Source of the DNA: Lachnoclostridium sp. UBA1434
GTDB lineage: Bacteria > Bacillota > Clostridia > Lachnospirales > Lachnospiraceae
Assembly (NCBI GenBank): GCA_002329645.1
Contig: DCTS01000062.1
Coordinates: forward strand, 25,534-39,400
DNA length: 13,867 nucleotides
Direction: 5' to 3'
In this document: in pieces, positions 7,029-13,867 of the stretch
Layout: every line of letters starts with the position of its first letter
Position numbering within the stretch: position 1 is the first letter of the stretch
Notes under the pieces: generated by a model
The model's input: the letters and a program-made list of their open reading frames with translations, nothing else
Database searches by the model: none
What the model was told of the DNA's origin: nothing
Position numbers and translations under genes: made by a program

Positions 7029-8372
7029 ATGAATATATTCTTTGTATCACTAGGTTGCGACAAGAACCTGGTAGACAGCGAGAACATGCTTGGCATATTG
7101 GCCGATTCGGGGTATATAATAACCGATGAGGAAGAAATGGCTGATATTATTATAATAAACACCTGCTGCTTTATAAACGACGCCAAGCAGGAAAGTATCA
7201 ATGCAATACTTGAAATGGCAGAATATAAGAAAAGCGGAAGCTGTAAATGGCTTATAGTTGCAGGCTGTATGGCACAAAGGTATAAGGAGGAAATCCTTAA
7301 GGAGATACCTGAGGTTGACGCCCTGCTTGGCACAACAAGCTTTACCGGTATTATAGAAATTATTGACAGGCTTAAGGAGGGCGAAAAACAGGTTCGTATA
7401 GAAAGCCTTGACAAAAGGCCGCAATCTGCATCTAAAAGACTTGTCTCCACGGGCACAAGCCATGCATACCTTAAGATTGCCGAGGGATGCGACAAGCACT
7501 GCACCTACTGCATAATCCCTAAGCTGAGGGGAAGCTACAGAAGCATACCCATGGAAGAGCTGTTAAGCGAGGCAGAGTATCTGGCCGGGCAGGGAATAAA
7601 GGAATTAATACTGGTCGCGCAGGAAACCACCCTGTACGGAGCCGATTTATACGGCAGGAAGGCTTTGCCGGAGCTTCTTAAGGGCTTATGCAGGATTGAA
7701 GGCTTTGAATGGATCAGGATTATGTATTGCTATCCGGAAGAGATTACTCCTGAGCTTGTTGCTGTTATAAGGGAAGAGCCTAAGATATGCAGGTACCTGG
7801 ACTTACCCATACAGCATGCCTCAGACCGCATATTAAGGCTTATGGGAAGAAAAACCTGCAAGGAGGATCTGTTAAGGATAATAACAATGCTAAGGAGAGA
7901 GCTTCCCGATGTAATACTGCGCACCACACTGATTACAGGCTTTCCTACAGAAACAGAGGAAGAGCATGCAGAGCTTATGGACTTTATAAGCAGCCAGCGC
8001 TTTGACAGACTGGGAGTATTCACATATTCCAGAGAGGAAGGCACACCTGCCGCATCTTTAAAACCTCAGATGCCTGCCAGAATTAAAAGGATAAGACAAA
8101 GGCAGCTTTATGAGCTTCAGCAGTCAATTGCTTTTCAGGCAGGGAAGGAACGTATCGGCAAAACATATGATGTGCTTATTGAAGGAAGAATAACTGACGA
8201 GGAGAATGTTTATATCGGCAGGACATATATGGACGCCCCTTCCGTTGACGGTTCCATATTCGTCAATTCCGGGGAGGAGCTTATGTCCGGCCGGATGGTT
8301 AAGGTATTAGTAACGGGCGCCAGGGACTATGACTTGATCGGAGATATTGTGAAAGGAAGTGCAGTCGAATGA
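7029..8372 (+). CDS. rimO: Ribosomal protein S12 methylthiotransferase RimO
   Basis: RimO is a radical-SAM enzyme that adds a methylthio group to the conserved Asp of ribosomal protein S12, using two [4Fe-4S] clusters. The 447-residue length is normal. The N-terminal UPF0004 domain carries Cys10 (SLGCDKNLVD, a RimO rather than MiaB signature), Cys46 (NTCCFI) and Cys80 (AGCMAQRY). The radical-SAM triad is Cys154, Cys158 and Cys161 in EGCDKHCTYC, followed by IIPKLRGSYRS. The last ~65 residues are a TRAM domain that would hold the S12 substrate. An extra Cys47 sits beside the cluster ligand Cys46, as is common in this family. AAGGAG (7018-7023) lies 5 bases before the ATG. The stop overlaps the pgsA start as ATGA, showing translational coupling. 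Confidence 0.96.
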   Translation: MNIFFVSLGCDKNLVDSENMLGILADSGYIITDEEEMADIIIINTCCFINDAKQESINAILEMAEYKKSGSCKWLIVAGCMAQRYKEEILKEIPEVDALLGTTSFTGIIEIIDRLKEGEKQVRIESLDKRPQSASKRLVSTGTSHAYLKIAEGCDKHCTYCIIPKLRGSYRSIPMEELLSEAEYLAGQGIKELILVAQETTLYGADLYGRKALPELLKGLCRIEGFEWIRIMYCYPEEITPELVAVIREEPKICRYLDLPIQHASDRILRLMGRKTCKEDLLRIITMLRRELPDVILRTTLITGFPTETEEEHAELMDFISSQRFDRLGVFTYSREEGTPAASLKPQMPARIKRIRQRQLYELQQSIAFQAGKERIGKTYDVLIEGRITDEENVYIGRTYMDAPSVDGSIFVNSGEELMSGRMVKVLVTGARDYDLIGDIVKGSAVE

Positions 8373-8905
8373 ATCTGCCAAATAAAATTACCATCATAAG
8401 GGTATTGATGATCCCTGTTTATCTGGTCTTTATGCTTGTACCTCAGATTCCTTACGGAAGGTATATAGCAGCGGGTGTTTTTATTGCTGCCGCACTGACG
8501 GATGCTTTGGACGGATACCTCGCAAGAAAGAACAACCTGATTACGAATTTCGGCAAATTCATGGATCCTCTTGCAGACAAGCTGCTTGTCTCGGCCGCAT
8601 TAATTTGCCTTGTAGAATATGGGCTGATCCCGACCTGGATTGTAATAATTATTATAGCAAGGGAATTTATCATCAGCGGTTTCAGGCTTGTGGCATCAGA
8701 CAACGGCGTTGTTGTTGCAGCAAGCTGGTGGGGAAAGGTTAAAACAAATGTACAGGTTGTTATGAGCGTAATGCTGATAATCAACCTGGATAATCCGGTA
8801 ATTAACATATTGGAGCAGGTTGCAATTTATCTGGCTTTGGCTCTTACAATCATTTCATTAATCGATTATATGGTTAAGAACAGAAAAGTACTTGCAGAGC
8901 ATTAA
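8369..8905 (+). CDS. pgsA: CDP-diacylglycerol-glycerol-3-phosphate 3-phosphatidyltransferase
   Basis: PgsA is an integral membrane enzyme that joins CDP-diacylglycerol and glycerol-3-phosphate to form phosphatidylglycerol phosphate, the committed step to phosphatidylglycerol and cardiolipin. The CDP-alcohol phosphotransferase signature is complete: Asp45, Asp48, Gly49, Ala52, Arg53, Gly62, Asp66 and Asp70, within TDALDGYLAR and FGKFMDPLADK. The opening MNLPNKITIIRV is typical of PgsA rather than phosphatidylserine synthase. At 178 residues it has the family's usual size, with several hydrophobic helices. Its ATG lies inside the rimO stop region (ATGA, 8369-8372), and cinA starts 24 bases after its end. 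Confidence 0.95.
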   Translation: MNLPNKITIIRVLMIPVYLVFMLVPQIPYGRYIAAGVFIAAALTDALDGYLARKNNLITNFGKFMDPLADKLLVSAALICLVEYGLIPTWIVIIIIAREFIISGFRLVASDNGVVVAASWWGKVKTNVQVVMSVMLIINLDNPVINILEQVAIYLALALTIISLIDYMVKNRKVLAEH

Positions 8906-8929
8906 CAGACAATATCCGGAGGAAGCAGT

Positions 8930-10240
8930 ATGATTGTTGAACTGATAAGCGTAGGGACGGAAATTCTGCTTGGAAATATTGTGAACACTAATGCCAATTA
9001 TTTATCACAGGCATGTGCAATGCTGGGTATGTCGCTTTATTACCAGGTTGTGGTAGGGGATAATCCCGGCAGGCTTCTTGATACGATAAAGACCGCTCTG
9101 TCCAGATCCGATATTATAATACTTACGGGAGGATTGGGCCCGACACAGGATGACCTGACCAAGGAAACAACTGCCAGGGCTATTGGACGCAGCCTGTGCA
9201 TGGATGAGCGCTCAAAGCACAGGATACTGGAATATTTTAATACCATCTATAAATCCGGCACATATGGCAGCTCTGATAATGAAGCAGGGATAAACGATGC
9301 TGTTACGGCCGCCTACGCCAGGATAACAGATAATAACTGGAAGCAGGCAATGACCATCGAAGGGAGCCTTGTACTTGATAACGATAACGGTACGGCACCC
9401 GGATATATAGTGGAAGACAAGGGGAAGCTTATCATTCTCCTTCCCGGTCCGCCCAATGAGATGAAACCCATGTTTGAGGCTCATGTGCTTCCCCATCTAA
9501 AGAAGCTTACAGACAGGACCTTTGTATCCAGGATGGTTAAAATCTGCGGAATAGGCGAAAGCAGGGCCGAAACCATGATTCTGGATTTAATTGAGCAGCA
9601 GGATAATCCGACGATCGCACCCTATGCCAAGACGGGGGAGGTTCATATAAGAATAACTGCCTCTGCACACGATGAGGAGGAAGCAAACCGTCTTTTACAA
9701 CCCGTATTGGATAAGCTAACGGAGCGGTTTGGGGATAATATCTATACCCTCGATGAAAAGGAAACCCTGGAATCCGTTGTGATAAAGCTCCTTGCGAACA
9801 GGGGTCTTAACCTGTCGGTTGCCGAGTCCTGCACGGGAGGGCTCCTTGCAAGCCGGATCGTAAGCATACCCGGCGCCTCCATGGTATTTAACACAGGCTT
9901 TGTAACCTATTCAAATGAAGCAAAGAGAAAAAATCTTGGGGTTAAGGAAAAAACTCTTGGCAAATACGGAGCCGTAAGCTCCCAGACAGTCAGGGAAATG
10001 GCCGAAGGAGCCTGCCTGGCCACGGGCAGCAGCGTTTCGGCAGCAATAACGGGAATTGCAGGCCCCGGCGGCGGTACAGCCGAGAAACCGGTCGGCCTTG
10101 TATATATTGCCTGCAGGGTGAATGGTGAAACCACTGTCAGAGAGCTTCATCTTAAGGGAAGCAGGGATAAGATACGTGAACAAAGCGTTATATACACCCT
10201 GGATCTTATAAGAAGATGTTTATTGGCATCAGACAGCTAA
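8930..10240 (+). CDS. cinA: CinA: nicotinamide mononucleotide deamidase / competence-damage protein
   Basis: This two-domain cytosolic protein is 436 residues, somewhat longer than the usual ~410-420. The N-terminal MoCF-like (COG1058) domain has SVGTEILLG near the start and GGLGPTQDD (67-75), and is linked in the family to ADP-ribose pyrophosphatase activity. The C-terminal PncC domain has VAESCTGG (Ser300), FVTYSNEAK and ITGIAGPGGG, and is linked to deamidation of nicotinamide mononucleotide for NAD recycling. Compared with the common YF-(few residues)-ENNxKQA pattern, the stretch about 103-131 (KSGTYGSSDNEAGIND and following) appears to carry an insertion of roughly 17-20 residues. GGAGGA (8918-8923) sits 6 bases before the ATG. 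In many Firmicutes recA follows cinA; here a lipoprotein gene does. No LexA-type operator was seen upstream. Confidence 0.95.
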   Translation: MIVELISVGTEILLGNIVNTNANYLSQACAMLGMSLYYQVVVGDNPGRLLDTIKTALSRSDIIILTGGLGPTQDDLTKETTARAIGRSLCMDERSKHRILEYFNTIYKSGTYGSSDNEAGINDAVTAAYARITDNNWKQAMTIEGSLVLDNDNGTAPGYIVEDKGKLIILLPGPPNEMKPMFEAHVLPHLKKLTDRTFVSRMVKICGIGESRAETMILDLIEQQDNPTIAPYAKTGEVHIRITASAHDEEEANRLLQPVLDKLTERFGDNIYTLDEKETLESVVIKLLANRGLNLSVAESCTGGLLASRIVSIPGASMVFNTGFVTYSNEAKRKNLGVKEKTLGKYGAVSSQTVREMAEGACLATGSSVSAAITGIAGPGGGTAEKPVGLVYIACRVNGETTVRELHLKGSRDKIREQSVIYTLDLIRRCLLASDS

Positions 10241-10339
10241 AAAAATGGATTTGTTTAGAATAATAACATAGAAATGACACAGTTGCCATGTATTCTGATA
10301 TCGAGTAACGGGAAACTTCTTTGGCAAAGGAGGTTAGGA

Positions 10340-10975
10340 ATGAAGCCATTAGGTAAAATTTTACTCCTGATATCTATACTGGCCTGTGCCATTATACTAA
10401 GCAGCTGTAAGAATGTTAAATTCGGCAAATATGATCCTGCGAAGGATTCAGATAATACCAAGAATACCGGCAGCAAGGCTGAGGTTACACTTGCAAATGA
10501 TAATAGCAAGGAAGACAATGCAGCTTTAGTTAACAGCATTAATGAAGATGAGGATGATAAGGACGACCCGACTCCGACAGTCATTAAGCCTGTTGAAAAC
10601 AAGGAACTGCTTATATATACTGTTAATTCGGAAGCTGTCATCGAGCCTGTAACGGCGCTTATTCCAAAGGACACCGTAATTGATCCCCGGCTTATTGTGG
10701 ATACGGTAGTGGAAAACATGGCTGATATGTCTTACAATATTGGCATTGACAGTGTAACAACCGATAAGGATATTGTTATAGTCAGCTTTCTTAAGGACAA
10801 GCCGCCCCTTGTGGATGTAGGCGCATCCTATGAACTGGCAATACTTGATGCAATTGCGCAAAGCTTGATTGATAATCTGGATGACTATAGTAAAGTTATT
10901 TACCGCGTAGAAGGAGAGGCTTATATAAGCGGTCATGTTCAACTCGGTTATGATGAGGTTTATATGCTGGACTAA
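10340..10975 (+). CDS. GerMN-domain lipoprotein
   Basis: The ATG at 10340 is chosen over 10274 because AAAGGAGG (10327-10334) lies 5 bases before it and the protein then opens with a proper lipoprotein signal: MKPLGK, a hydrophobic stretch, and the lipobox LSSC with Cys23. The mature 189-residue protein would be lipid-anchored on the outer face of the membrane. An acidic, Asp/Asn/Lys-rich linker (~24-85) leads to a domain (~88-205) whose pattern (LIYTVNSEAV, DTVVENMAD, a V-x-V-S-F strand, SYELAILDAIAQSL, KVIYRVEGE) fits GerMN (PF10646). That domain is found in the germination lipoprotein GerM and in many envelope lipoproteins of non-germination role. Calling it a germination factor would go beyond the evidence. 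The domain call is by pattern memory. It ends the run just before a strong hairpin terminator. Confidence 0.8.
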   Translation: MKPLGKILLLISILACAIILSSCKNVKFGKYDPAKDSDNTKNTGSKAEVTLANDNSKEDNAALVNSINEDEDDKDDPTPTVIKPVENKELLIYTVNSEAVIEPVTALIPKDTVIDPRLIVDTVVENMADMSYNIGIDSVTTDKDIVIVSFLKDKPPLVDVGASYELAILDAIAQSLIDNLDDYSKVIYRVEGEAYISGHVQLGYDEVYMLD

Positions 10976-11011
10976 GGCGATAATAATCATAGTCTTAGAT
11001 GTTGACGTCAG

Positions 11012-11058
11012 TCAGGCAATTGCTGTGCCTTTCGCACTTTGCAGTTGCCTGATTTATT
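11012..11058 (+). terminator. Hairpin terminator closing the folD-to-lipoprotein run
   Basis: TCAGGCAA (11012-11019) pairs perfectly with TTGCCTGA (11045-11052). Inner helices are TGC (11021-11023) with GCA (11041-11043) and GTGC (11025-11028) with GCAC (11034-11037). TTTATT follows the stem. It begins 36 bases after the lipoprotein stop. The broken inner stem is unusual for an intrinsic terminator, but the outer 8-bp stem is strong. Confidence 0.7.
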
Positions 11059-11060
11059 GT

Positions 11061-11186
11061 AAGTCTCATATGTATTTTATGTATAAAGCAATATAACTTC
11101 AGCGCAGAATAACAGGATTACCACAAGATAAACCCGGTATACTAAGCATTAGAAACTATAATACTGATAAAAATAATGCTTATAAA
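11061..11186 (+). other. AT-rich leader without a gene
   Basis: This stretch holds no credible reading frame. A perfect -10-like TATAAT occurs at 11157-11162, but no convincing -35 box lies 16-18 bases before it. The transcript for the flavoprotein operon probably starts somewhere in 11080-11250, but I cannot place it. Confidence 0.4.
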
Positions 11187-11250
11187 CAATAATCATAATA
11201 TGCAATAATCCTTATATACAATAATCCAAATATACAATAATCTTAATATA
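11171..11250 (+). repeat. Tandem 16-bp repeats upstream of the flavoprotein gene
   Basis: The octamer CAATAATC occurs four times at an exact 16-base period (11187, 11203, 11219, 11235). The second halves of the units vary: ATAATATG, CTTATATA, CAAATATA and TTAATATA. A decayed fifth copy (AAATAATGCTTATAAA) occupies 11171-11186 in the same phase. The array ends 15 bases before the ATG at 11266, just ahead of the ribosome site. It could be a stacked regulator-binding site, an AT-rich promoter element, or a neutral slippage array. It is not CRISPR, as there are no unique spacers of proper length. Confidence 0.85.
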
Positions 11251-11265
11251 AAATAAGGTGCCTAA

Positions 11266-12507
11266 ATGATGATAAAAAAGGTATTTGTTATCGGCGGCGG
11301 CGCATCGGGTATGATGGCTGCTATAGCTGCCGCAAGAAACGGCCACAGGGTTGAGCTTTATGAAAAGAACGAAAAGCTTGGCAAGAAGCTCTATATTACA
11401 GGAAAGGGCAGATGCAATCTGACCAATGCCTGTGACAGGGACACGCTTTTTGACAATATTGTTTCCAATAACAAATTCTTTTATCATGCATATTCGGAAT
11501 TAAGCAATTATGATACAATCGACTTTTTTGAAAGGCTGGGACTGCCTCTTAAGGTTGAAAGGGGAGACAGGGTATTTCCCATTTCCGATAAATCCTCAGA
11601 TGTCATTGCAGCGCTTAAGAAGGAGCTTGAAAGGCTTGGCGTTGCAATCAACCTTGGATGCGAGGTAAGTGATATAATCATAAAGGATGGTGCATTTTCC
11701 GCAATCAGGCTTAAACCCGGGAACAGGACTGTTTCAGGCGATGCGGTAATAATAGCCACCGGTGGTTTATCCTATCCGGTTACCGGCTCTACAGGAGACG
11801 GCTATGAATTTGCCCGTTCAATAGGGCATACCGTTACTAAGCTGACTCCTTCCCTTGTACCTCTCATTGTATCGGAGCCCTTTGTAAAGGAGCTTGAAGG
11901 GTTATCCCTCCGGAATATCCGAGTCAATGTGATGTCAGGCCAAAATAGTATTTTCAGTGATTTCGGCGAGCTTATGTTTACCCGTAACGGGTTAAGCGGA
12001 CCTGTAATTTTAAGCGCAAGCAGTTATATCCTTCCGCATCTTGAAAAGGATAAGGAGCTTATTGTCAGCATAGACCTAAAGCCGGCTCTTACGGAGAAGC
12101 AGCTTGACTTAAGGGTACTGAGGGATTTTGAAGAGTTTAAGAACAAACAATTTAAGAATTCTCTTGAGCGGCTATTGCCAAATAAACTAATTGATGTTAT
12201 TATTCGTCTATGCCTGATAAATCCTGATAAGAGAGTAAATTCCATAACCGCCGGGGAGCGGGCAGCCCTGGTGAAATTGTTAAAAAATTTCAACTTCAAT
12301 ATTACCGGACTGGGAGGTTTTAACCAGGCTGTAATAACCAAGGGCGGCGTCAATGTTAAGGAGATTAACCCTTCAACGATGGAATCCAAACTGGCTTGCG
12401 GGGTGTATTTTGCAGGCGAGGTACTGGATCTGGATGCACTTACCGGAGGGTTTAACCTGCAGATTGCATGGTCAAGCGCATATCTTGCAGGAAGCAGTAT
12501 CAAATAA
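11266..12507 (+). CDS. FAD-dependent oxidoreductase, HI0933/YhiN family
   Basis: This 413-residue flavoprotein belongs to the HI0933-like (PF03486) family, variously annotated as YhiN, BaiN-like or aminoacetone oxidase-like. Visible features are the Rossmann GGGASG (10-15) that binds FAD, the family hallmark KLGKKLYITGKGRCNLTN, an ATGG loop (VIIATGGLSYP), FTRNGLSGPVIL, and the C-terminal FAGEVLDLDALTGGFNLQ block that completes the FAD site. The physiological substrate of the family is poorly known. A bile-acid role (BaiN) was proposed in one Clostridium, but nothing here points to that. AAGGTG (11255-11260) is 5 bases before the first ATG; a second ATG follows at once (11269), so the start is uncertain by one codon. 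It is the first gene of a tight set with cmk 14 bases downstream, a neighbourhood that suggests a housekeeping role. Confidence 0.93.
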   Translation: MMIKKVFVIGGGASGMMAAIAAARNGHRVELYEKNEKLGKKLYITGKGRCNLTNACDRDTLFDNIVSNNKFFYHAYSELSNYDTIDFFERLGLPLKVERGDRVFPISDKSSDVIAALKKELERLGVAINLGCEVSDIIIKDGAFSAIRLKPGNRTVSGDAVIIATGGLSYPVTGSTGDGYEFARSIGHTVTKLTPSLVPLIVSEPFVKELEGLSLRNIRVNVMSGQNSIFSDFGELMFTRNGLSGPVILSASSYILPHLEKDKELIVSIDLKPALTEKQLDLRVLRDFEEFKNKQFKNSLERLLPNKLIDVIIRLCLINPDKRVNSITAGERAALVKLLKNFNFNITGLGGFNQAVITKGGVNVKEINPSTMESKLACGVYFAGEVLDLDALTGGFNLQIAWSSAYLAGSSIK

Positions 12508-12521
12508 CCTGGAGGAAGAAC

Positions 12522-13187
12522 ATGAAGCATTACAATATTGCAATTGACGGACCTGCAGGAGCAGGAAAAAGTACGGTAGCCAAAAGGCTTGCCAAGGAGC
12601 TTGGCTTCATATATGTTGATACCGGCGCCATGTACAGGGCAATGGCTTTGTACTTCCTAAGAAACGGAATAGAAGCATCGCAGCTTGACAGGATTGAACA
12701 GGCCTGCAGGAATGTGGATGTTACCATAGATTATCAGAATGGGGAGCAGCATGTCCTTCTTAACGGTGAGGATGTCTCCCGGCTTATCCGCACCGAGGAG
12801 GTTGGGAATATGGCAAGCGCAAGCTCCGTCCATAAGGTGGTGCGCCTTAAGCTTGTGGAGCTGCAGCGTGAGCTTGCAAAGAAGCAGAATGTTGTTATGG
12901 ATGGAAGGGAAATCGGTACTTTTGTACTTCCTGATGCCAATCTGAAGGTTTATCTTACCGCAAGTGTATCGGAAAGGGCCAGAAGACGCTTCGGGGAGCT
13001 AAAAGAAAAGGGTATTGATGCCGATATAAAAGCAATAGAAAAGGATATTGAAGAGCGGGACCACCGGGATATGACAAGGGAATTTGCACCTCTTAAAAAA
13101 GCAGAGGACGCTGTGCTTGTGGATTCCTCCGATATGACGATAGATGAGGTTGTGGATACAATAAAAAGCCTGATAAATAATATTTAG
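12522..13187 (+). CDS. cmk: Cytidylate kinase
   Basis: Cmk phosphorylates CMP and dCMP with ATP in the cytosol, recycling nucleotides from RNA and phospholipid turnover. The protein is 221 residues, a normal size. It has the P-loop GPAGAGKST (10-18), the substrate-binding VDTGAMYRAM, MDGREIGTFVLP, the lid region SERARRRFGELKEKG, and the closing ERDHRDMTREFAPLKKA-D pattern of the family. I start it at ATG 12522, with GGAGGA (12511-12516) 5 bases upstream. A longer frame opening at 12468 would overlap the flavoprotein gene and add residues foreign to the family. The cmk-ispH order is common in Clostridia. Confidence 0.96.
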   Translation: MKHYNIAIDGPAGAGKSTVAKRLAKELGFIYVDTGAMYRAMALYFLRNGIEASQLDRIEQACRNVDVTIDYQNGEQHVLLNGEDVSRLIRTEEVGNMASASSVHKVVRLKLVELQRELAKKQNVVMDGREIGTFVLPDANLKVYLTASVSERARRRFGELKEKGIDADIKAIEKDIEERDHRDMTREFAPLKKAEDAVLVDSSDMTIDEVVDTIKSLINNI

Positions 13188-13199
13188 GAGTTGAATTAT

Positions 13200-13867
13200 T
13201 TGGTAATAAAGCTTGCTGAAAGCGCCGGTTTCTGCTTCGGCGTGAAAAGAGCTGTAGACATGGTTTATAATGAGGCCGGGTCAGGAAACAGGGTTTACAC
13301 CTACGGGCCCATAATCCATAATGAGCAGCTTATTGAGGATTTGGAAAGGCAGGGTGTGATTGCTGTAAACAGTCCCGAGGAATTAAAAGAACTGCCTGCG
13401 GGAACAATAATCATACGTTCCCATGGGGTTTCAGAGAACATATTGAATGAGCTCAATGCAAGCGGACATAAGGTTATTAATGCAACCTGCTCCTGTGTGC
13501 AGAGAATTCAAAGGCTTGTGAGGGAGCAGAGTAATCAGGGACGACATATTATTATTGCCGGCAAGAAGACCCATCCGGAGATAATGGGCATCATCGGCTG
13601 GTGCGCTGTGCCGGAGCAGGATGGAGAAGAAACTATAAAGAAAAGCCCGGGATACACCGTAATCGAAGATTTATCTGAAGCGGAAGGCTTCAATTTACCG
13701 ATAGACACTAAGCTTTTTATAGTAGCACAGACGACATATAATTACAATAGATTTCAAGAATTAGTTGAAATTATAGCAAAAAAAGGTTATGATATATTTG
13801 CTCAAAATACGATTTGCGATGCCACCAGAAAGCGCCAGGACGAGGCGTACCGGCTCGCCAGGGAATC
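13200..13867 (+). CDS. ispH: 4-hydroxy-3-methylbut-2-enyl diphosphate reductase (N-terminal part)
   Basis: IspH is the [4Fe-4S] enzyme that makes IPP and DMAPP in the last step of the MEP isoprenoid pathway. The gene starts with TTG at 13200: AGGAG (13186-13190) lies 9 bases before it, and the protein then reads (M)VIKLAESAGFCFGVKRAV as in the family. The first in-frame ATG is at 13259, after the first cluster Cys. Visible residues are the cluster ligands Cys12 (GFCFGV), Cys97 (NATCSCV) and Cys206 (NTICDAT), with His75 (RSHGVS) and His125 (THPEIMG) for the diphosphate. Ser98-Cys99 replace the more usual Pro-Phe after Cys97. The frame is open to the window's end (222 codons). In many Clostridia this protein continues into ribosomal S1 domains, which cannot be seen here. 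Confidence 0.94.
   Translation, partial: MVIKLAESAGFCFGVKRAVDMVYNEAGSGNRVYTYGPIIHNEQLIEDLERQGVIAVNSPEELKELPAGTIIIRSHGVSENILNELNASGHKVINATCSCVQRIQRLVREQSNQGRHIIIAGKKTHPEIMGIIGWCAVPEQDGEETIKKSPGYTVIEDLSEAEGFNLPIDTKLFIVAQTTYNYNRFQELVEIIAKKGYDIFAQNTICDATRKRQDEAYRLARE

Noticed and set aside
7004..7504. Long minus-strand open frame (166 codons) opposite rimO
   Set aside because: It lies wholly across the rimO gene and its ribosome site, and the protein has no family features. It is a shadow of the rimO codon pattern.
8880..8930. LexA/SOS operator before cinA
   Set aside because: No GAAC-N4-GTTC type palindrome is present in the short gap, so damage control of cinA is not supported by the sequence.
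10241..10339. Possible promoter before the GerMN lipoprotein (TTGCCA-17-TAACGG, 10283-10311)
   Set aside because: The -10 match is poor. I cannot separate it from chance in AT-rich DNA, and read-through from cinA explains expression.
10255..10990. Two overlapping minus-strand open frames opposite the GerMN lipoprotein
   Set aside because: The + strand gene has a strong ribosome site, a lipobox and a recognisable domain, while the minus frames have none of these.
11171..11250. The 16-bp repeats considered as a CRISPR array or plasmid iterons
   Set aside because: The repeat unit is too short and the variable parts are only 8 bases and AT-rich, so there are no spacers. No cas or replication-initiator gene is present, and the setting is chromosomal.
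12024..12530. Minus-strand open frame of 168 codons across the flavoprotein gene end and cmk start
   Set aside because: It covers the conserved C-terminal FAD-binding block of the + strand gene and its composition is typical of an antisense shadow.

Overview
The window is a gene-dense stretch in which every gene lies on the + strand. It looks like chromosomal DNA from an anaerobic, low-to-moderate-GC Firmicute of class Clostridia, and the Lachnospiraceae is my best guess. The reasons are the purine-rich GGAGG-type ribosome sites, the heavy use of AGG/AGA and ATA codons, the rimO-pgsA-cinA and cmk-ispH gene orders, the clostridial-looking KDG kinase, and the GerMN and CotH families typical of spore formers or their relatives. 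No tRNA, rRNA, CRISPR, transposase, phage or plasmid gene was seen.

Left part (1-3685). The 3' end of a PfkB-type sugar kinase (2-keto-3-deoxygluconate kinase-like) closes with a hairpin terminator. A good sigma-A type promoter then leads into a small membrane-anchored protein of unknown function. An aconitase-superfamily hydratase of the YbhJ type follows and ends at a clear rho-independent terminator.

Middle part (3807-11060). A promoter at 3807-3835 leads into a same-strand run: folD, a CotH-domain surface protein with a C-terminal membrane anchor, rimO, pgsA, cinA, and a GerMN-domain lipoprotein. A long hairpin terminator at about 11012-11058 closes it. The gaps are mostly short and rimO/pgsA overlap by ATGA, so most of this run is probably one transcript. 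It joins one-carbon metabolism, ribosomal protein modification, phospholipid synthesis and nucleotide repair with two envelope proteins of sporulation-linked families.

Right part (11061-13867). An AT-rich leader carries four tandem 16-bp repeats just before an HI0933/YhiN-type flavoprotein gene. cmk and ispH follow with gaps of 14 and 12 bases. ispH uses a TTG start and runs off the window; in many Clostridia it is fused to ribosomal protein S1.

Most of the window is ordinary housekeeping DNA. I see no convincing new multi-gene system. The points most worth a second look are the 16-bp tandem repeat array, the CotH multi-domain protein inside a housekeeping run, the GerMN lipoprotein where recA often follows cinA, an insertion in CinA, and the function of the YbhJ-type hydratase.
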